Assembly (NCBI RefSeq): GCF_003627795.1
Contig: NZ_CP032684.1
Location: 1,899,001 to 1,963,000, forward strand
Origin: Rhizobium sp. CCGE531
GTDB lineage: Bacteria; Pseudomonadota; Alphaproteobacteria; Rhizobiales; Rhizobiaceae
Direction: 5' to 3'
DNA length: 64,000 nt
A program made the position numbers and the translations under genes. The notes beneath the pieces were generated by a model. That model had not been told where the DNA came from, did not search any database, and saw only the letters and a list, made by a program, of their open reading frames with translations. This document shows, piece by piece, positions 48,363 through 59,918 of the stretch (positions are counted from its first letter, which is position 1; every line of letters starts with the position of its first letter).

Positions 48363-48956
48363 GTGGAGCAGATCGTCGCGCCGCAGGCGCTTGCCCATGC
48401 CGTCGATATGGATGAAGGGGTTACCCTTCTTAAAAAGGCGAATCGCATCCTCATCATGGGCTGCTCCGGTGGGGGCAAGTCGACACTTGCGCAGAAAATC
48501 GTCGTTCATCTGGACCTGCCTTATATCTCGATGGATCGCGAGTTTTTCTGGTTGCCCGGCTGGGTAAAGAGAGACAAGGCCGAGGAACGTTCCCTGATCG
48601 CCGCCAAGGTTGCTGAGGATCGCTGGTTGATCGATGGGACCGGGCCATCCAGTTTTGATCTGAGATTGCCGCGCACTGAGCTTGTTCTCTGGGTACGCAT
48701 GCCGCGCTGGCTGTGCATGTGGGGGGCCCTGTCGAGAGCGCTGCGATGGCTGGGGCGGTCGCGCCCGGATATGGCGCCGGGTTGTCCCGAGCGCATCGAT
48801 TGGGAGTTCCTGCATTACATATGGGATTGGGAGCAGAAATTTGCGCCCAAAGTGCTTGCCGGCCTTGTCGAGCACGGCCCAAACGTACCCGTTTTGCAGC
48901 TGAAATCCCGCGGCGAAATGCGTCAGCTTCTTGATCTTCTTGGCCGTCCTGCTTAA
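48363..48956 (+). CDS. P-loop NTPase, FlaR/topology-modulation-like kinase fold
   Basis: 197 residues with an unusual Walker A, GCSGGGKST near residues 34-42, preceded by the hydrophobic strand ILIM. It then shows SMDREFFWLPGW near 58 and a DGTG loop near 91, features of the small P-loop ATPases related to topology modulation protein FlaR and shikimate/adenylate kinases. The phosphoryl acceptor is unknown. The start is GTG 48363; ATG 48408 would remove 15 residues before the first strand. It precedes a RatA-type gene by nine bases. Confidence 0.7.
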   Translation: MEQIVAPQALAHAVDMDEGVTLLKKANRILIMGCSGGGKSTLAQKIVVHLDLPYISMDREFFWLPGWVKRDKAEERSLIAAKVAEDRWLIDGTGPSSFDLRLPRTELVLWVRMPRWLCMWGALSRALRWLGRSRPDMAPGCPERIDWEFLHYIWDWEQKFAPKVLAGLVEHGPNVPVLQLKSRGEMRQLLDLLGRPA

Positions 48957-48965
48957 TTGCGGCTC

Positions 48966-49412
48966 ATGCCTCAATTCGAAACTCATCGTCCCGTTCCGCA
49001 TTCGCCCGACCAGATGTTCGACCTTGTCGCCGACGTGGAACGCTATCCCGAATTCCTGCCGCTTTGCGAGGCGCTCACCATCCGCAACCGCAAGGAACGC
49101 GACGGCAAGATCCTGCTGATTGCCGATATGACCGTCGGCTACAAGGCGATCCGCGAGACCTTCACGACGCAGGTGCTGTTGAACAAGGCGGAGCGCGCGA
49201 TCGATGTGAAATATATCGACGGGCCCTTCAAATATCTCGACAATCGCTGGCGCTTCACGCCGTCGGAAAATGGCGGCTGCAGTATCGATTTCTTCATCGA
49301 CTACGAGTTCAAGAGCCGCATCCTCGGCGCCCTGATGGGATCGATGTTCGATCGGGCTTTCCGCATGTTCACGGATGCCTTCGAGACGCGCGCGAGCAAG
49401 ATATATGCTTGA
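48966..49412 (+). CDS. RatA/COQ10-type SRPBCC family protein
   Basis: 148 residues of the START-like fold: PQFETHRPVPHSPDQMFDLV-type opening (core SPDQMFDLVADVERYPEFLP near 14-33), a long hydrophobic cavity and a C-terminal helix. Alphaproteobacterial members are annotated either as ubiquinone-binding COQ10 homologues or RatA toxins; the former is favoured because no antitoxin-like partner gene is adjacent. Two bases after the previous stop a TTG could also start. It is convergent with cinA, 12 bases apart. Confidence 0.85.
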   Translation: MPQFETHRPVPHSPDQMFDLVADVERYPEFLPLCEALTIRNRKERDGKILLIADMTVGYKAIRETFTTQVLLNKAERAIDVKYIDGPFKYLDNRWRFTPSENGGCSIDFFIDYEFKSRILGALMGSMFDRAFRMFTDAFETRASKIYA

Positions 49413-49424
49413 GGACGCGCCCGG

Positions 49425-49922
49425 TTATCGGCTGAGCGCGACAAGCATCTCCAGCGCCGTCTTCAACGTGGCGAGCCGGACCTTGTCGCGGCCGATATCG
49501 CCGTAGCGCATTTCGTGATGGATGAGCGTACCGCGGCGCGCCTTGGCTGCGAGATGAACCAGTCCAACAGGCTTTTCGGCGGAGCCGCCGCCAGGCCCGG
49601 CAATACCGGTGACGGCCACGGCAAAATCGGCCCGGGAACGGAAGAGGGCGCCTTGTACCATCTGCAGCGCCGTTTCCTTTGACACCGCGCCGAACTGCGC
49701 AAGCGTCTGTTCCTGAACGCCGAGCATCTCCATCTTCGCGATATTGGTATAGGTCACGAAGCCGCGATCGACCACGGCGGATGAGCCGGGGATTTCCGTT
49801 AACGCGCCGGCGATCAGGCCGCCGGTGCAGGATTCGGCCGTGGCGACCATCCAGCCCTTTTCGGTGAAGTCACTGACGATCTTGTGTGCGAGCGCGAGAA
49901 TCTCATCCGGGAAATGCATCAT
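49425..49922 (-). CDS. CinA C-terminal domain protein (nicotinamide-nucleotide amidohydrolase)
   Basis: 165 residues, the stand-alone CinA amidohydrolase domain that deamidates NMN to nicotinate mononucleotide (PncC type). The motif [21 protein letters not shown] near residue 28 (in pieces ESCTGG and IPGSS) and [15 protein letters not shown] near 113 are diagnostic. ATG 49922 overlaps the ispDF stop (ATGA), with GGAG seven bases ahead; the long frame upstream to 50345 is antisense to nothing and simply overlaps ispDF in another frame. Confidence 0.92.
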   Translation of the reverse strand: MMHFPDEILALAHKIVSDFTEKGWMVATAESCTGGLIAGALTEIPGSSAVVDRGFVTYTNIAKMEMLGVQEQTLAQFGAVSKETALQMVQGALFRSRADFAVAVTGIAGPGGGSAEKPVGLVHLAAKARRGTLIHHEMRYGDIGRDKVRLATLKTALEMLVALSR

Positions 49923-51139
49923 GTCTTGGCTCCGCGATAGACGACCGTCGCCGTCGCGATGGCCGCGATACCTTCGCGGCGGCCGACGAAGCCGATCGTC
50001 TCGTTTGTCGTTGCCTTGACGGAACAGCGCTCGAGGCTGATGCCCAGAAACTCGGAAAGCCTGGCGCGCATGACGTCGCGATGCGGCCCGATCTTCGGCG
50101 CTTCGGCGATCAGCGAGACATCGGCATTCATGATGGTGCCGCCGCGCTCGCGCACGATCTTTGCCGCATGCTCGATAAAGATGCGGGAAGGGGCACCTTT
50201 CCATTGCGGATCGGAGGGCGGGAAATGGTCGCCGATATCGCCGGCACCGCATGTGGCGAGCAACGCGTCGGTCAGGGCGTGCAAGGCAACATCGGCGTCC
50301 GAGTGCCCCTTCAGCTTCTGATCGTGCGGAATGAACACGCCGCAAAGGGTTACGCCGTCGCCGGGCACCAACTGGTGCACGTCATAGCCATTGCCGGTGC
50401 GCACGTCGGGCAGCAGGCCAGCACTCAGCTTTTCATCGGCCATGGCGATATCCCTCTTGATGGTCAGTTTCACATTGTCGGCGCTGCCGGTCACGAGCGT
50501 CACCGGCAGGTTGCACCATTCCGCGATCGCCGCGTCGTCGGTGAAATCGGTCTTGCCGGCGGCCTCCGCTTTTTCATGCGCGGCGAGAATATCGGCGAAG
50601 CGAAAGGATTGCGGCGTCTGCGCGGCGTGAAGCCCGGCGCGGGGGACCGTGTCAATGACCAGCCCGCTTGCGTCGCCGCGCTTCAGCGTGTCTGTGACGG
50701 GCATGGCGGGCAGCACGGCCGGCGCGCCCTCTGCAAGGGCTGCGGCAACGCGATCCAGCAGATCATGGTCGAAGAAGGGGCGCACGGCATCATGGATCAT
50801 GACATGCGTCACACCGCTTCCATTCAGTTGCCGAAGTCCGGCAAGCACGGATTGCTGGCGTGTCGTGCCGCCGAAGGCGATCTCGACATCAGGCAGGCCG
50901 GTAACCTGCTCCAGTGCCGAGCGGAGCAGCCTTTCGTCGTCGCGATGAATGACCACGACGATCTTCGATGTCTGCGGCCATGTCACGAATCTTTCAAGCG
51001 TATGCGTAATAACCGCTCTGCCGCCGATCGGGCGATATTGCTTGGGACCTTCTTCTGGAGAGCCCGACCGTTCGCCGCGCCCGGCGGCAACGATCACGAT
51101 TCCCACCGACAGCGGTTGCGTTGAATGCATTTGCGTCAT
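49919..51139 (-). CDS. ispDF: Bifunctional IspD/IspF (MEP cytidylyltransferase / MECDP synthase)
   Basis: 406 residues. The N-terminal IspD half ([12 protein letters not shown] with the CTP-binding loop; MIHDAVRPF near 100) makes CDP-methylerythritol. The C-terminal IspF half ([12 protein letters not shown] with metal ligands, near 250; [14 protein letters not shown]) makes the cyclic diphosphate. The fusion is standard in many alphaproteobacteria. ATG 51139 is chosen from three in-frame ATGs (51172, 51139, 51130), none with an ideal ribosome site. It is divergent from dusB. Confidence 0.95.
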   Translation of the reverse strand: MTQMHSTQPLSVGIVIVAAGRGERSGSPEEGPKQYRPIGGRAVITHTLERFVTWPQTSKIVVVIHRDDERLLRSALEQVTGLPDVEIAFGGTTRQQSVLAGLRQLNGSGVTHVMIHDAVRPFFDHDLLDRVAAALAEGAPAVLPAMPVTDTLKRGDASGLVIDTVPRAGLHAAQTPQSFRFADILAAHEKAEAAGKTDFTDDAAIAEWCNLPVTLVTGSADNVKLTIKRDIAMADEKLSAGLLPDVRTGNGYDVHQLVPGDGVTLCGVFIPHDQKLKGHSDADVALHALTDALLATCGAGDIGDHFPPSDPQWKGAPSRIFIEHAAKIVRERGGTIMNADVSLIAEAPKIGPHRDVMRARLSEFLGISLERCSVKATTNETIGFVGRREGIAAIATATVVYRGAKT

Positions 51140-51356
51140 AACCCCCGAAGGATAAAGGCTCGTCTCCGGCATGGCTTTGAAAGCGTGGAGCTTTCTTTTG
51201 AACAAGCACATGCTAAATAGATCGTCAAACGAGATCCTGCTTCAGCAGGGTCTATCGCCTCAACTGAGTATTTTCCAGCATCTGCTCAAAAAATATCGGG
51301 ATTCTCCAAACCCCCTTGGCAAACTTTCAAAGCGTGTCTAAAAATAGTGCAGATGT

Positions 51357-52385
51357 ATGATGTGCCCGAAAGATAATCATTTGCTTTCTTCCCTGCTTGC
51401 AGCTCCATTTTCCATCGGTTCTGTGCCCATCCGAAATCGCGTGATTCTGGCGCCGATGTCGGGCGTGACCGATCTTCCTTTCCGGCAGCTCGCCTTGCGT
51501 TACGGCGCGGGCCTGGTCGTCACCGAAATGGTTGCCAGCCGTGAGCTCGTCCAGGATACGGCCGAATCCTGGGCGCGTCTGAAGAGCGCGGGATTGAAGC
51601 CGCATATGGTGCAGCTTGCCGGCCGCGAGGCGCATTGGATGGCCGAGGCGGCGAAGATTGCCGCAGATAACGGCGCCGATATCATCGATATCAATATGGG
51701 GTGCCCGGCCAAGAAGGTGATCGGCGGCTATTCCGGCTCGGCGCTGATGCGCGATCCCGACCACGCGTTGACTTTAATCGAGGCGACGGTCCGCGCGGTG
51801 AACATCCCCGTGACCTTGAAGATGCGGCTTGGCTGGGATGAAAATTCCATCAACGCGCCTGATATCGCGCGCCGTGCCGAGGAGGCGGGTATCCGGCTCG
51901 TCACCATTCATGGTCGCACGCGCATGCAGTTCTATGAAGGCAGGGCGGATTGGGATGCGATCCGTGCCGTTCGCGATGCCGTCTCCATCCCGCTTGTCGC
52001 CAATGGCGATGTCGAGACGGCGGAAGACGCGCGGGAAATCCTGCGGCGCTCGGGGGCCGATGCCGTCATGATCGGCCGTGGCTGCCAGGGCCGTCCGTGG
52101 CATGCGGGCGTTCTGGCCGGTCATCGCGAGCCGGGCCGCGAGGAGATCGTCGAGATCGCGCTCGAACATTATCGCATGATGCTGGAGTTCTATGGAGAAG
52201 CCGTCGGCATTCGCCATGCCCGCAAGCATCTGGCTTGGTATCTCGATCGCTATGCGCCGACGACGACAGGTGCCGACAAGGCGAAAATCATGACGTCGAA
52301 GGAGAGCGGCGAGGTGGCTGCATCCTTCCATGCCGCGCTGTTGGCAGGCGCCGATCTCGCCCAATACGTCCAGGAGGCTGCATGA
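51357..52385 (+). CDS. dusB: tRNA-dihydrouridine synthase DusB
   Basis: 342 residues, FMN-dependent TIM barrel reducing uridines in tRNA. The start of the barrel is [14 protein letters not shown] near residue 33, with the catalytic Cys in [13 protein letters not shown] near 117, K/R-rich LKMRLGWDE near 157 and the FMN phosphate site [10 protein letters not shown] near 238. It overlaps ntrB by four bases. The linkage dusB(nifR3)-ntrB-ntrC is classic in alphaproteobacteria. Two adjacent ATGs (51357, 51360) are possible. Confidence 0.96.
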   Translation: MMCPKDNHLLSSLLAAPFSIGSVPIRNRVILAPMSGVTDLPFRQLALRYGAGLVVTEMVASRELVQDTAESWARLKSAGLKPHMVQLAGREAHWMAEAAKIAADNGADIIDINMGCPAKKVIGGYSGSALMRDPDHALTLIEATVRAVNIPVTLKMRLGWDENSINAPDIARRAEEAGIRLVTIHGRTRMQFYEGRADWDAIRAVRDAVSIPLVANGDVETAEDAREILRRSGADAVMIGRGCQGRPWHAGVLAGHREPGREEIVEIALEHYRMMLEFYGEAVGIRHARKHLAWYLDRYAPTTTGADKAKIMTSKESGEVAASFHAALLAGADLAQYVQEAA

Positions 52386-53535
52386 CTTCGAAATCCAGCT
52401 CCGAAGGCGTGGATAACACGGCCAATTCCATGGCCATGGCCGTTCTCAACGCAATCCAGAACGCCGTCGTGATGGTCGACGAAGCGGGTTTGATTGCATT
52501 CGCCAACTGGGAGGCTGAGGCCTTCTTTGGCGCCAGCGCCTCGCATCTGTCGCGCTACAAGATTTCGACCTTCATCCCGTTCGGCAGCCCCTTGCTGGCG
52601 CTGATCGATCAGGTGCGCGAGCGCCGTGGGCCGGTCAACGAATATCGCGTCGACCTGAGCTCGCCGCGCCTGGGGCAAGACAAACTGGTGGATATCTATG
52701 TCGCGCCGGTTTCCAGCGATCCAGGCTCCGTGGTGGTTGTGTTCCAGGAACGCTCCATGGCGGACAAGATCGACCGGCAGTTGACGCACCGCGCCGCCGC
52801 CCGCTCGGTCACCGGTCTTGCTTCCATGCTGGCGCATGAAATCAAGAATCCCTTGTCGGGCATTCGCGGCGCGGCGCAGCTGCTCGAGCAGTCCGTCGAG
52901 GACGACGACCGCGCCCTGACGCGCCTCATCTGCGACGAGACTGATCGTATCGTCTCGCTGGTCGATCGCATGGAGGTTTTCTCCGACGAGCGGCCGGTCG
53001 ATCGCGTCCCCGTCAACATCCATTCCGTGCTCGATCATGTGAAGGCAGTCGCCAAGGCCGGCTTTGCCCGCAACATCAAGCTTTCCGAGAATTACGACCC
53101 GTCACTGCCGGCGGTCTTCGCAAACCGGGACCAGCTCGTGCAGGTCTTCCTCAATCTGGTGAAGAATGCCGCCGAGGCGGTCGGCGACCGGCAGGACGGC
53201 GAGATCATGCTGACGACGGCCTATCGCCCCGGCATCCGGCTTTCGGTCGCCGGCACGCGCGAGAAGATCTCCCTGCCGCTGGAATTCTGCGTCATCGACA
53301 ATGGTCCCGGCGTGCCGTCCGATCTCGTGCCGCATCTCTTCGACCCGTTTATCACCACGAAGACGAATGGAACCGGCCTCGGCCTTGCGCTGGTCGCCAA
53401 GATCATCGGCGACCATGGTGGCATCGTCGAATGCGACAGCCAGAACCATCGCACCACTTTCCGCGTTTTGATGCCTGCCTCCAAGGGCATCACCTCAGAA
53501 GATGCCCCCCTTCCGAACTCTACAGGGACTACTCG

Positions 53536-53539
<4 letters not shown>
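52382..53539 (+). CDS. ntrB: Nitrogen regulation sensor histidine kinase NtrB
   Basis: 385 residues, soluble. A PAS domain (about 20-130), the phosphoacceptor His in [18 protein letters not shown] near residue 151 and a HATPase domain with N-box [20 protein letters not shown] and [11 protein letters not shown]. It phosphorylates NtrC under nitrogen limitation and is controlled by PII proteins. The start overlaps the dusB stop; the stop overlaps the ntrC start. Confidence 0.96.
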
Positions 53540-54987
<1,448 letters not shown>

Positions 54988-54988
54988 C

Positions 54989-55014
54989 AATGCAATCCGA
55001 TGCGTTGCATTTTC
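54989..55014 (+). terminator. Weak hairpin after ntrC
   Basis: AATGCAA and TTGCATT form a seven-base stem around TCCGATGCG, followed by TTCG, directly after the ntrC stop. It is a possible weak terminator separating ntrBC from ntrYX. Confidence 0.4.
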
Positions 55015-55145
55015 GCCACAATGCGTTGCTTAAAGGTCACGCAGTTGATTCGTCGTTTTTGCAGTGGACACTCGTCTGACTTTCTCTCCTAAAAGTGAGA
55101 GTTCGTCTGATTTTTCAGCCCGTTGCAAGGGTGACGTGAAGTAAA

Positions 55146-55167
55146 GGTTTCGCTCCTGTGCGAAACC
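55146..55167. promoter_or_regulatory. Perfect inverted repeat in the ntrY leader
   Basis: GGTTTCGC and GCGAAACC are perfect eight-base arms around TCCTGT, about 100 bases before the ntrY start. No T run follows, so an operator or a leader hairpin is more likely than a terminator. The ntrC-ntrY gap (277 bases) holds nothing else that was recognised apart from the weak hairpin after ntrC. Confidence 0.4.
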
Positions 55168-55264
55168 GAACGACAGTTCCCGCCTTTGCCTGTCGCGCGC
55201 ACGGATGCCAATAGTGGCGTGCGATTTGACCAGGGCGTAGACCGTCGCTCGGGCGTGGAGATTG

Positions 55265-57544
55265 ATGGGAATGATGCAGGACGCGGTGTCGCCGGCGGCG
55301 AGCGACGAGGCGGTTGTCAAGGTGACGGACCGCCGTGCTTCCTTTGCCTTGCCGGGTCTGATCCTGGCCGGTGGGGCGCTTCTGTGCGCCATCGCGACCT
55401 TGCTGATGCTCCTCGGGCTGACGCCGATCGCGCCGACGTCCTCCGTCGTCTTCACTTCGGTCGTGATCAACGGCCTCTTCGTATTGGGTTTGATTGCGCT
55501 GATCGCCCGCGAGGTCGGCCGGTTGGTCAAGGCACGCAGCCGTGGTCGCGCCGCGGCGCGGCTCCATATCCGCATCGTCGTTCTTTTCTCGATAGTGGCG
55601 ATCACGCCGGCAATCCTTGTCGCCATCGTTGCCAGCCTGACGCTCAATGTCGGCCTCGACCGCTGGTTCGGCGTGCGCACGCAGCAGATCATCAGTTCCT
55701 CGCAGAACGTCGCGCAAGCCTACCTGATGGAGAATGCGAGCTATCTGCAGGGGCAGACCGTATCGATGGCGAACGACCTGGAGCGCAATCGCTCGCTCTT
55801 CAATCTCGACCGCACCGGTTTTGCCGATCTGATGACCCGTCAGGCGCGCGGGCGCGGCTTGCTGGGCGCCTTCCTCGTGCGCCGCGACGGCACCGCCATC
55901 GTCCAGGCCGAGATCAAGACCGAGCGGCCGCTGCCGGCCATCCCGAAGGATGCGCTCGATTCCTCCGCCAACGGTCAGCCGACGCTCATTCCGCCGGGAG
56001 TGACCAACCTCGTCGGCGCGGTCATCAAGCTCGATGAAATCCCCGGCTCGTTCCTCTACACCGTGCGCGCTGTCGACCCGCGCGTCATGAACGCCATGCG
56101 GATGGTGGAGGATAACACCGTCGAATACAAGGCGATGGAAGCGGGGCGCATGTCGCTCCAGATCGCCTTCGCCGTTCTTTACATCGGCTTTGCACTCATC
56201 GTGCTGTTGGCCGCGATCTGGACCGCCATCGCGATCGCCGACCGTATCGTCAGGCCGATCCGTCTCCTCATCAGTGCGGCGGATAATGTCGCCTCGGGCA
56301 ATATGAACGTGCTGGTGCCCGTGCGCTCGGCCGATGGCGACGTCGGCAGCCTGTCGCGTACCTTCAACAAGATGATCTCGGAAATCCGCACGCAACGCGA
56401 TGAAATCCTGGAAGCGAAGGATGAGGTCGATGACCGCCGGCGCTTCATCGAGGCCGTTCTGTCGGGCGTGACGGCGGCAGTGATCGGCGTCGAGCACGAC
56501 CGGCGCATCACCATCGTCAATACCTCGGCCGAGGATCTGCTGACGCTGAAGAGCGAAGAGCTCATCGGCAAGAACTTGTCGGAAATTTCCCCCGAGGTCG
56601 ATCAGGTCGTCACCGAGGCGACGACGCGCCATCGCAGTGATTTCCGCAAGCAGATCAGCCTCGTTCGCGGCGGAACGGTGCGCACGCTCAGTGTCCAGGT
56701 GACGCGCGAGGAATCGCGCGACGCCAACGAATCCTACGTGATCACGCTCGACGACATCACCGATCTGGTCATCGCGCAGCGCTCGACCGCCTGGGCCGAC
56801 GTCGCGCGCCGCATCGCGCATGAGATCAAGAACCCGCTGACGCCGATCCAGCTGTCGGCGGAACGCATCCGCCGCCGTTTCGGCAAGAACATCGCCGATG
56901 CCGACCGTCCGGTCTTTGACCAGTGCACGGATACGATCATCCGGCAGGTGGGCGATATCGGCCGCATGGTCGACGAGTTCTCCTCCTTTGCCCGTATGCC
57001 GAAGCCGACCATGGAGCCGAGCGATCTGCGCGATATCCTGCGCGATGCCGTATTCCTGCGCGAGATGGGCAACAGCCACGTCAAATTCGAGCGTGAGCTG
57101 GGCGACGAACGGCTGGAGGGCATGTTCGATGCCCGCATGCTCGGCCAAGCCTTCGGCAATCTCATCAAGAATGCCGTCGAGGCGATCGAAGGCGTGCCGA
57201 GCGATCAGGCGCGCGAACAGCCGAAGGTCCTGGTGCGTTCGTCCCTGGATTCGGAGCGGGATCGTTTCACCGTCGATGTCATCGACAATGGCCGCGGCCT
57301 GCCGGTGGAGAACCGGCACAGCATTCTCGAACCCTACATGACCATGCGCGAGAAGGGTACCGGCCTCGGTCTCGCCATCGTCAAGAAGATCATTGAAGAC
57401 CATGGCGGGCAGATCGAACTCCACGATGCACCCGCCGATTTCGACCAGGGCAGGGGGGCCATGATCCGCGTGCATCTGCCGCGCCGTGAGCAGGCCGCCG
57501 TCGCCCAGACAGCAAGTGACAAGGAAAGCGTTTATGGCATCTGA
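55265..57544 (+). CDS. ntrY: Nitrogen/redox sensor histidine kinase NtrY
   Basis: About 759 residues. Three membrane segments near the N-terminus (roughly 29-52, 59-80 and 101-127), a periplasmic stretch and a fourth segment near 300, then HAMP (RIVRPIRLLI), PAS and a kinase core with [16 protein letters not shown] (phosphoacceptor His), N-box FGNLIKNAVEAI and KGTGLGLAIVKK. ATG 55265 is taken; TTG 55262 and ATG 55274 are alternatives near the GGAG site at 55257. ntrX overlaps its 3' end by 11 bases. Confidence 0.94.
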   Translation: MGMMQDAVSPAASDEAVVKVTDRRASFALPGLILAGGALLCAIATLLMLLGLTPIAPTSSVVFTSVVINGLFVLGLIALIAREVGRLVKARSRGRAAARLHIRIVVLFSIVAITPAILVAIVASLTLNVGLDRWFGVRTQQIISSSQNVAQAYLMENASYLQGQTVSMANDLERNRSLFNLDRTGFADLMTRQARGRGLLGAFLVRRDGTAIVQAEIKTERPLPAIPKDALDSSANGQPTLIPPGVTNLVGAVIKLDEIPGSFLYTVRAVDPRVMNAMRMVEDNTVEYKAMEAGRMSLQIAFAVLYIGFALIVLLAAIWTAIAIADRIVRPIRLLISAADNVASGNMNVLVPVRSADGDVGSLSRTFNKMISEIRTQRDEILEAKDEVDDRRRFIEAVLSGVTAAVIGVEHDRRITIVNTSAEDLLTLKSEELIGKNLSEISPEVDQVVTEATTRHRSDFRKQISLVRGGTVRTLSVQVTREESRDANESYVITLDDITDLVIAQRSTAWADVARRIAHEIKNPLTPIQLSAERIRRRFGKNIADADRPVFDQCTDTIIRQVGDIGRMVDEFSSFARMPKPTMEPSDLRDILRDAVFLREMGNSHVKFERELGDERLEGMFDARMLGQAFGNLIKNAVEAIEGVPSDQAREQPKVLVRSSLDSERDRFTVDVIDNGRGLPVENRHSILEPYMTMREKGTGLGLAIVKKIIEDHGGQIELHDAPADFDQGRGAMIRVHLPRREQAAVAQTASDKESVYGI

Positions 57545-58898
57545 CATTCTCGTAGTGGACGACGAGGAAGACATTCGCGAAATCGTTTCGGGGATTCTCT
57601 CGGATGAAGGGCACGAAACCCGCACGGCGCATGACAGCGACAGCGCGCTCGCCGCGATTTCAGATCGTGCGCCGCGGCTGATCTTCCTCGATATCTGGAT
57701 GCAGGGCAGCAAGCTCGACGGTCTGGCGCTGCTGGACGAAATCAAGGCACGTCATCCGGAACTGCCCATCGTCATGATCTCCGGTCACGGCAATATCGAG
57801 ACGGCCGTCTCCGCCATCAAGCGAGGCGCCTTCGACTTCATCGAAAAGCCGTTCAAGGCCGATCGCCTGATCTTGATTGCCGAGCGCGCTTTGGAGAATT
57901 CCAAGCTGAAGCGCGAAGTCTCCGAACTGAAGCGCCGCACCGGCGACGCCGTGGAGCTGATCGGCACGTCGGTTGCCGTTTCGCAGCTGCGCCAGACGAT
58001 CGACAAGGTGTCGCCCACCAACAGCCGCGTCATGATCTTCGGTCCGTCCGGTTCCGGCAAGGAACTCGTTGCCCGGATGGTGCACAAGAAGTCGACCCGC
58101 GCCAACGGTCCCTTCGTGGCGCTGAACGCCGCGACCATCACGCCTGAGCGCATGGAAATCGCCCTCTTCGGCACAGAAGGGTCGCCGGGGCAGGCGCGCA
58201 AGATCGGCGCCCTGGAAGAGGCTCATCGCGGTATCCTCTATCTCGACGAAGTTGGCGAAATGCCGCGCGAGACGCAGAACAAGATCCTGCGCGTGCTCGT
58301 CGATCAGCAGTTCGAGCGCGTCGGCGGTTCCAAGCGCGTTAAGGTGGACGTTCGTATCATCTCGTCCACGGCCTATAACCTTGAGAGCCGCATCGCCGAT
58401 GGCCTGTTCCGCGAGGATCTCTATCACCGTCTGGCCGTCGTGCCCGTCCGCGTGCCCGCCCTTGCCGAGCGTCGGGAGGATATTCCTTTCCTCGTCGATC
58501 AGCTCATGCGGCAGATTTCCGAGCAGGCCGGGATCCGTTCGCGCCGGATCGGCGACGACGCCATGGCCGTGCTGCAGGCGCATGACTGGCCGGGCAACAT
58601 CCGCCAGCTGCGCAACAATATCGAGCGGCTGATGATCCTCGCGCGTTCCGATGGCGCGGAAACGCCGATCACGGCGGAAATGCTGCCGACCGACCTCGGC
58701 GACATGCTGCCGAAGGTGTCCGCCAAGAACGATTATCACATCATGACGCTGCCGCTGCGCGAAGCGCGTGAAATGTTCGAGCGCGATTATCTCATTGCCC
58801 AGATCAACCGCTTCGGCGGCAATATCTCGCGCACGGCGGAATTTGTCGGCATGGAGCGTTCGGCGCTGCACCGCAAGCTGAAGTCGCTGGGCGTCTGA
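57534..58898 (+). CDS. ntrX: Response regulator NtrX, lacking the GAFTGA motif
   Basis: 454 residues. Receiver domain with Asp 53 (IFLDIW), AAA+ domain with GPSGSGKE near 168 and a Fis-type helix-turn-helix at the C-terminus (ISRTAEFVGMERSALHRKL). Where NtrC has GAFTGA, this protein has FGTEGSPGQARKIG, so the sigma-54 contact loop is missing, as reported for NtrX in several alphaproteobacteria. AAGGAAAG precedes ATG 57534, inside the end of ntrY. Confidence 0.95.
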   Translation: MASDILVVDDEEDIREIVSGILSDEGHETRTAHDSDSALAAISDRAPRLIFLDIWMQGSKLDGLALLDEIKARHPELPIVMISGHGNIETAVSAIKRGAFDFIEKPFKADRLILIAERALENSKLKREVSELKRRTGDAVELIGTSVAVSQLRQTIDKVSPTNSRVMIFGPSGSGKELVARMVHKKSTRANGPFVALNAATITPERMEIALFGTEGSPGQARKIGALEEAHRGILYLDEVGEMPRETQNKILRVLVDQQFERVGGSKRVKVDVRIISSTAYNLESRIADGLFREDLYHRLAVVPVRVPALAERREDIPFLVDQLMRQISEQAGIRSRRIGDDAMAVLQAHDWPGNIRQLRNNIERLMILARSDGAETPITAEMLPTDLGDMLPKVSAKNDYHIMTLPLREAREMFERDYLIAQINRFGGNISRTAEFVGMERSALHRKLKSLGV

Positions 58899-58947
58899 CC
58901 GGCCAGCTCGATACGTCAACATCGTAGAATTCTGATCAGGGGCTTCC

Positions 58948-59811
58948 ATGCCGAGAATAGCTTATGTCAACGGCTGCTACGTCAAGCACAGCGATGCCAT
59001 GGTGCATATCGAGGATCGCGGCTACCAGTTCGCCGATGGCGTCTATGAAGTATGCGAGGTTCGCCATGGTGTGATCGTCGACCTGACGCGCCATCTCGAT
59101 CGCCTCAACCGTTCGCTGAGCGAGCTGCGTATCGCCTGGCCGATGACGCGCTCGGCGCTGATCGTCGTGATTCGCGAGACGCTGCGCCGCAATCATGTCC
59201 GCAACGGCTTGTTCTATCTGCAGGTGACGCGCGGCGTTGCCCGGCGCGATCACGTCTTCCCGCCGGCCGGCACGCCATCCTCTATCGTCGTCACCGCCAA
59301 GAGCACCGATCAGTCCGTGATTGCCAGGAAGAATGCCGATGGCATCAAGGCGATCACCCTCCGCGACAATCGCTGGGACCGGGTCGATATCAAGTCTGTC
59401 GGCCTGCTTCCGAACGCGATGGCTCGACAGCAGGCCAAGGAGGCCGGCGCCCAGGAAGCGATCTATATCGACCACAACGGCATGGTGAAGGAAGGGGCCG
59501 CGACCAACGTCTGGATCGTCGATCATGACGGCAATCTCGTCACCCGCCCGGCCGAGCACGGCATCCTGCGCGGCATCACACGCACGACCCTGATGGACAT
59601 TGCAGCGAAGTTGGACGTGACGATTATCGAGCGATTCTTCTCCGTCGAGGAGATGATGAAGGCCCGCGAAGTCTTCATCACCGCGGCGACAAGTATATGT
59701 TTTCCGGTCATTTCTATCGATGGTGAGACCATTGCAAACGGTCATCCGGGCAGCATGTCACAGAAAATTCGTGAAGCCTTTTTCGACGTTGCGGAAAAGA
59801 CTGCGATTTGA
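58948..59811 (+). CDS. dat: D-amino-acid aminotransferase
   Basis: 287 residues of PLP fold type IV. The N-terminal VNGCYVKHSDAMVHIEDRGYQFADG stretch (core HIEDRGYQFADGVYE) and the Schiff-base Lys in DIKSVGLLPNAMARQ near residue 149 point to D-amino-acid transaminase rather than branched-chain aminotransferase. It would supply D-glutamate or D-alanine for peptidoglycan. It sits between ntrX and hfq. Confidence 0.9.
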   Translation: MPRIAYVNGCYVKHSDAMVHIEDRGYQFADGVYEVCEVRHGVIVDLTRHLDRLNRSLSELRIAWPMTRSALIVVIRETLRRNHVRNGLFYLQVTRGVARRDHVFPPAGTPSSIVVTAKSTDQSVIARKNADGIKAITLRDNRWDRVDIKSVGLLPNAMARQQAKEAGAQEAIYIDHNGMVKEGAATNVWIVDHDGNLVTRPAEHGILRGITRTTLMDIAAKLDVTIIERFFSVEEMMKAREVFITAATSICFPVISIDGETIANGHPGSMSQKIREAFFDVAEKTAI

Positions 59812-59918
59812 TACCAACATTCGCTGGGGGGAGAGATTGAGGATATCTCCTGTCTGGGACCTCTGTATATCATGACATTTAACCGGCCTAGGTCGGCAAA
59901 AAAGAAAGAAGCGGCGCG

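Noticed and set aside
48966..49412. Reading the RatA/COQ10 gene as a toxin-antitoxin module
   Set aside because: No antitoxin-like small gene lies next to it. The adjacent P-loop gene is a kinase-like protein, so a ubiquinone-binding role is at least as likely.
49425..50345. Long 306-codon frame containing cinA
   Set aside because: The first 140 codons overlap ispDF in a different frame. The cinA-like protein begins at ATG 49922, which has its own ribosome site.
55115..57745. 876-codon minus-strand frame opposite ntrY
   Set aside because: Same antisense artefact; ntrY and the start of ntrX account for the sequence.
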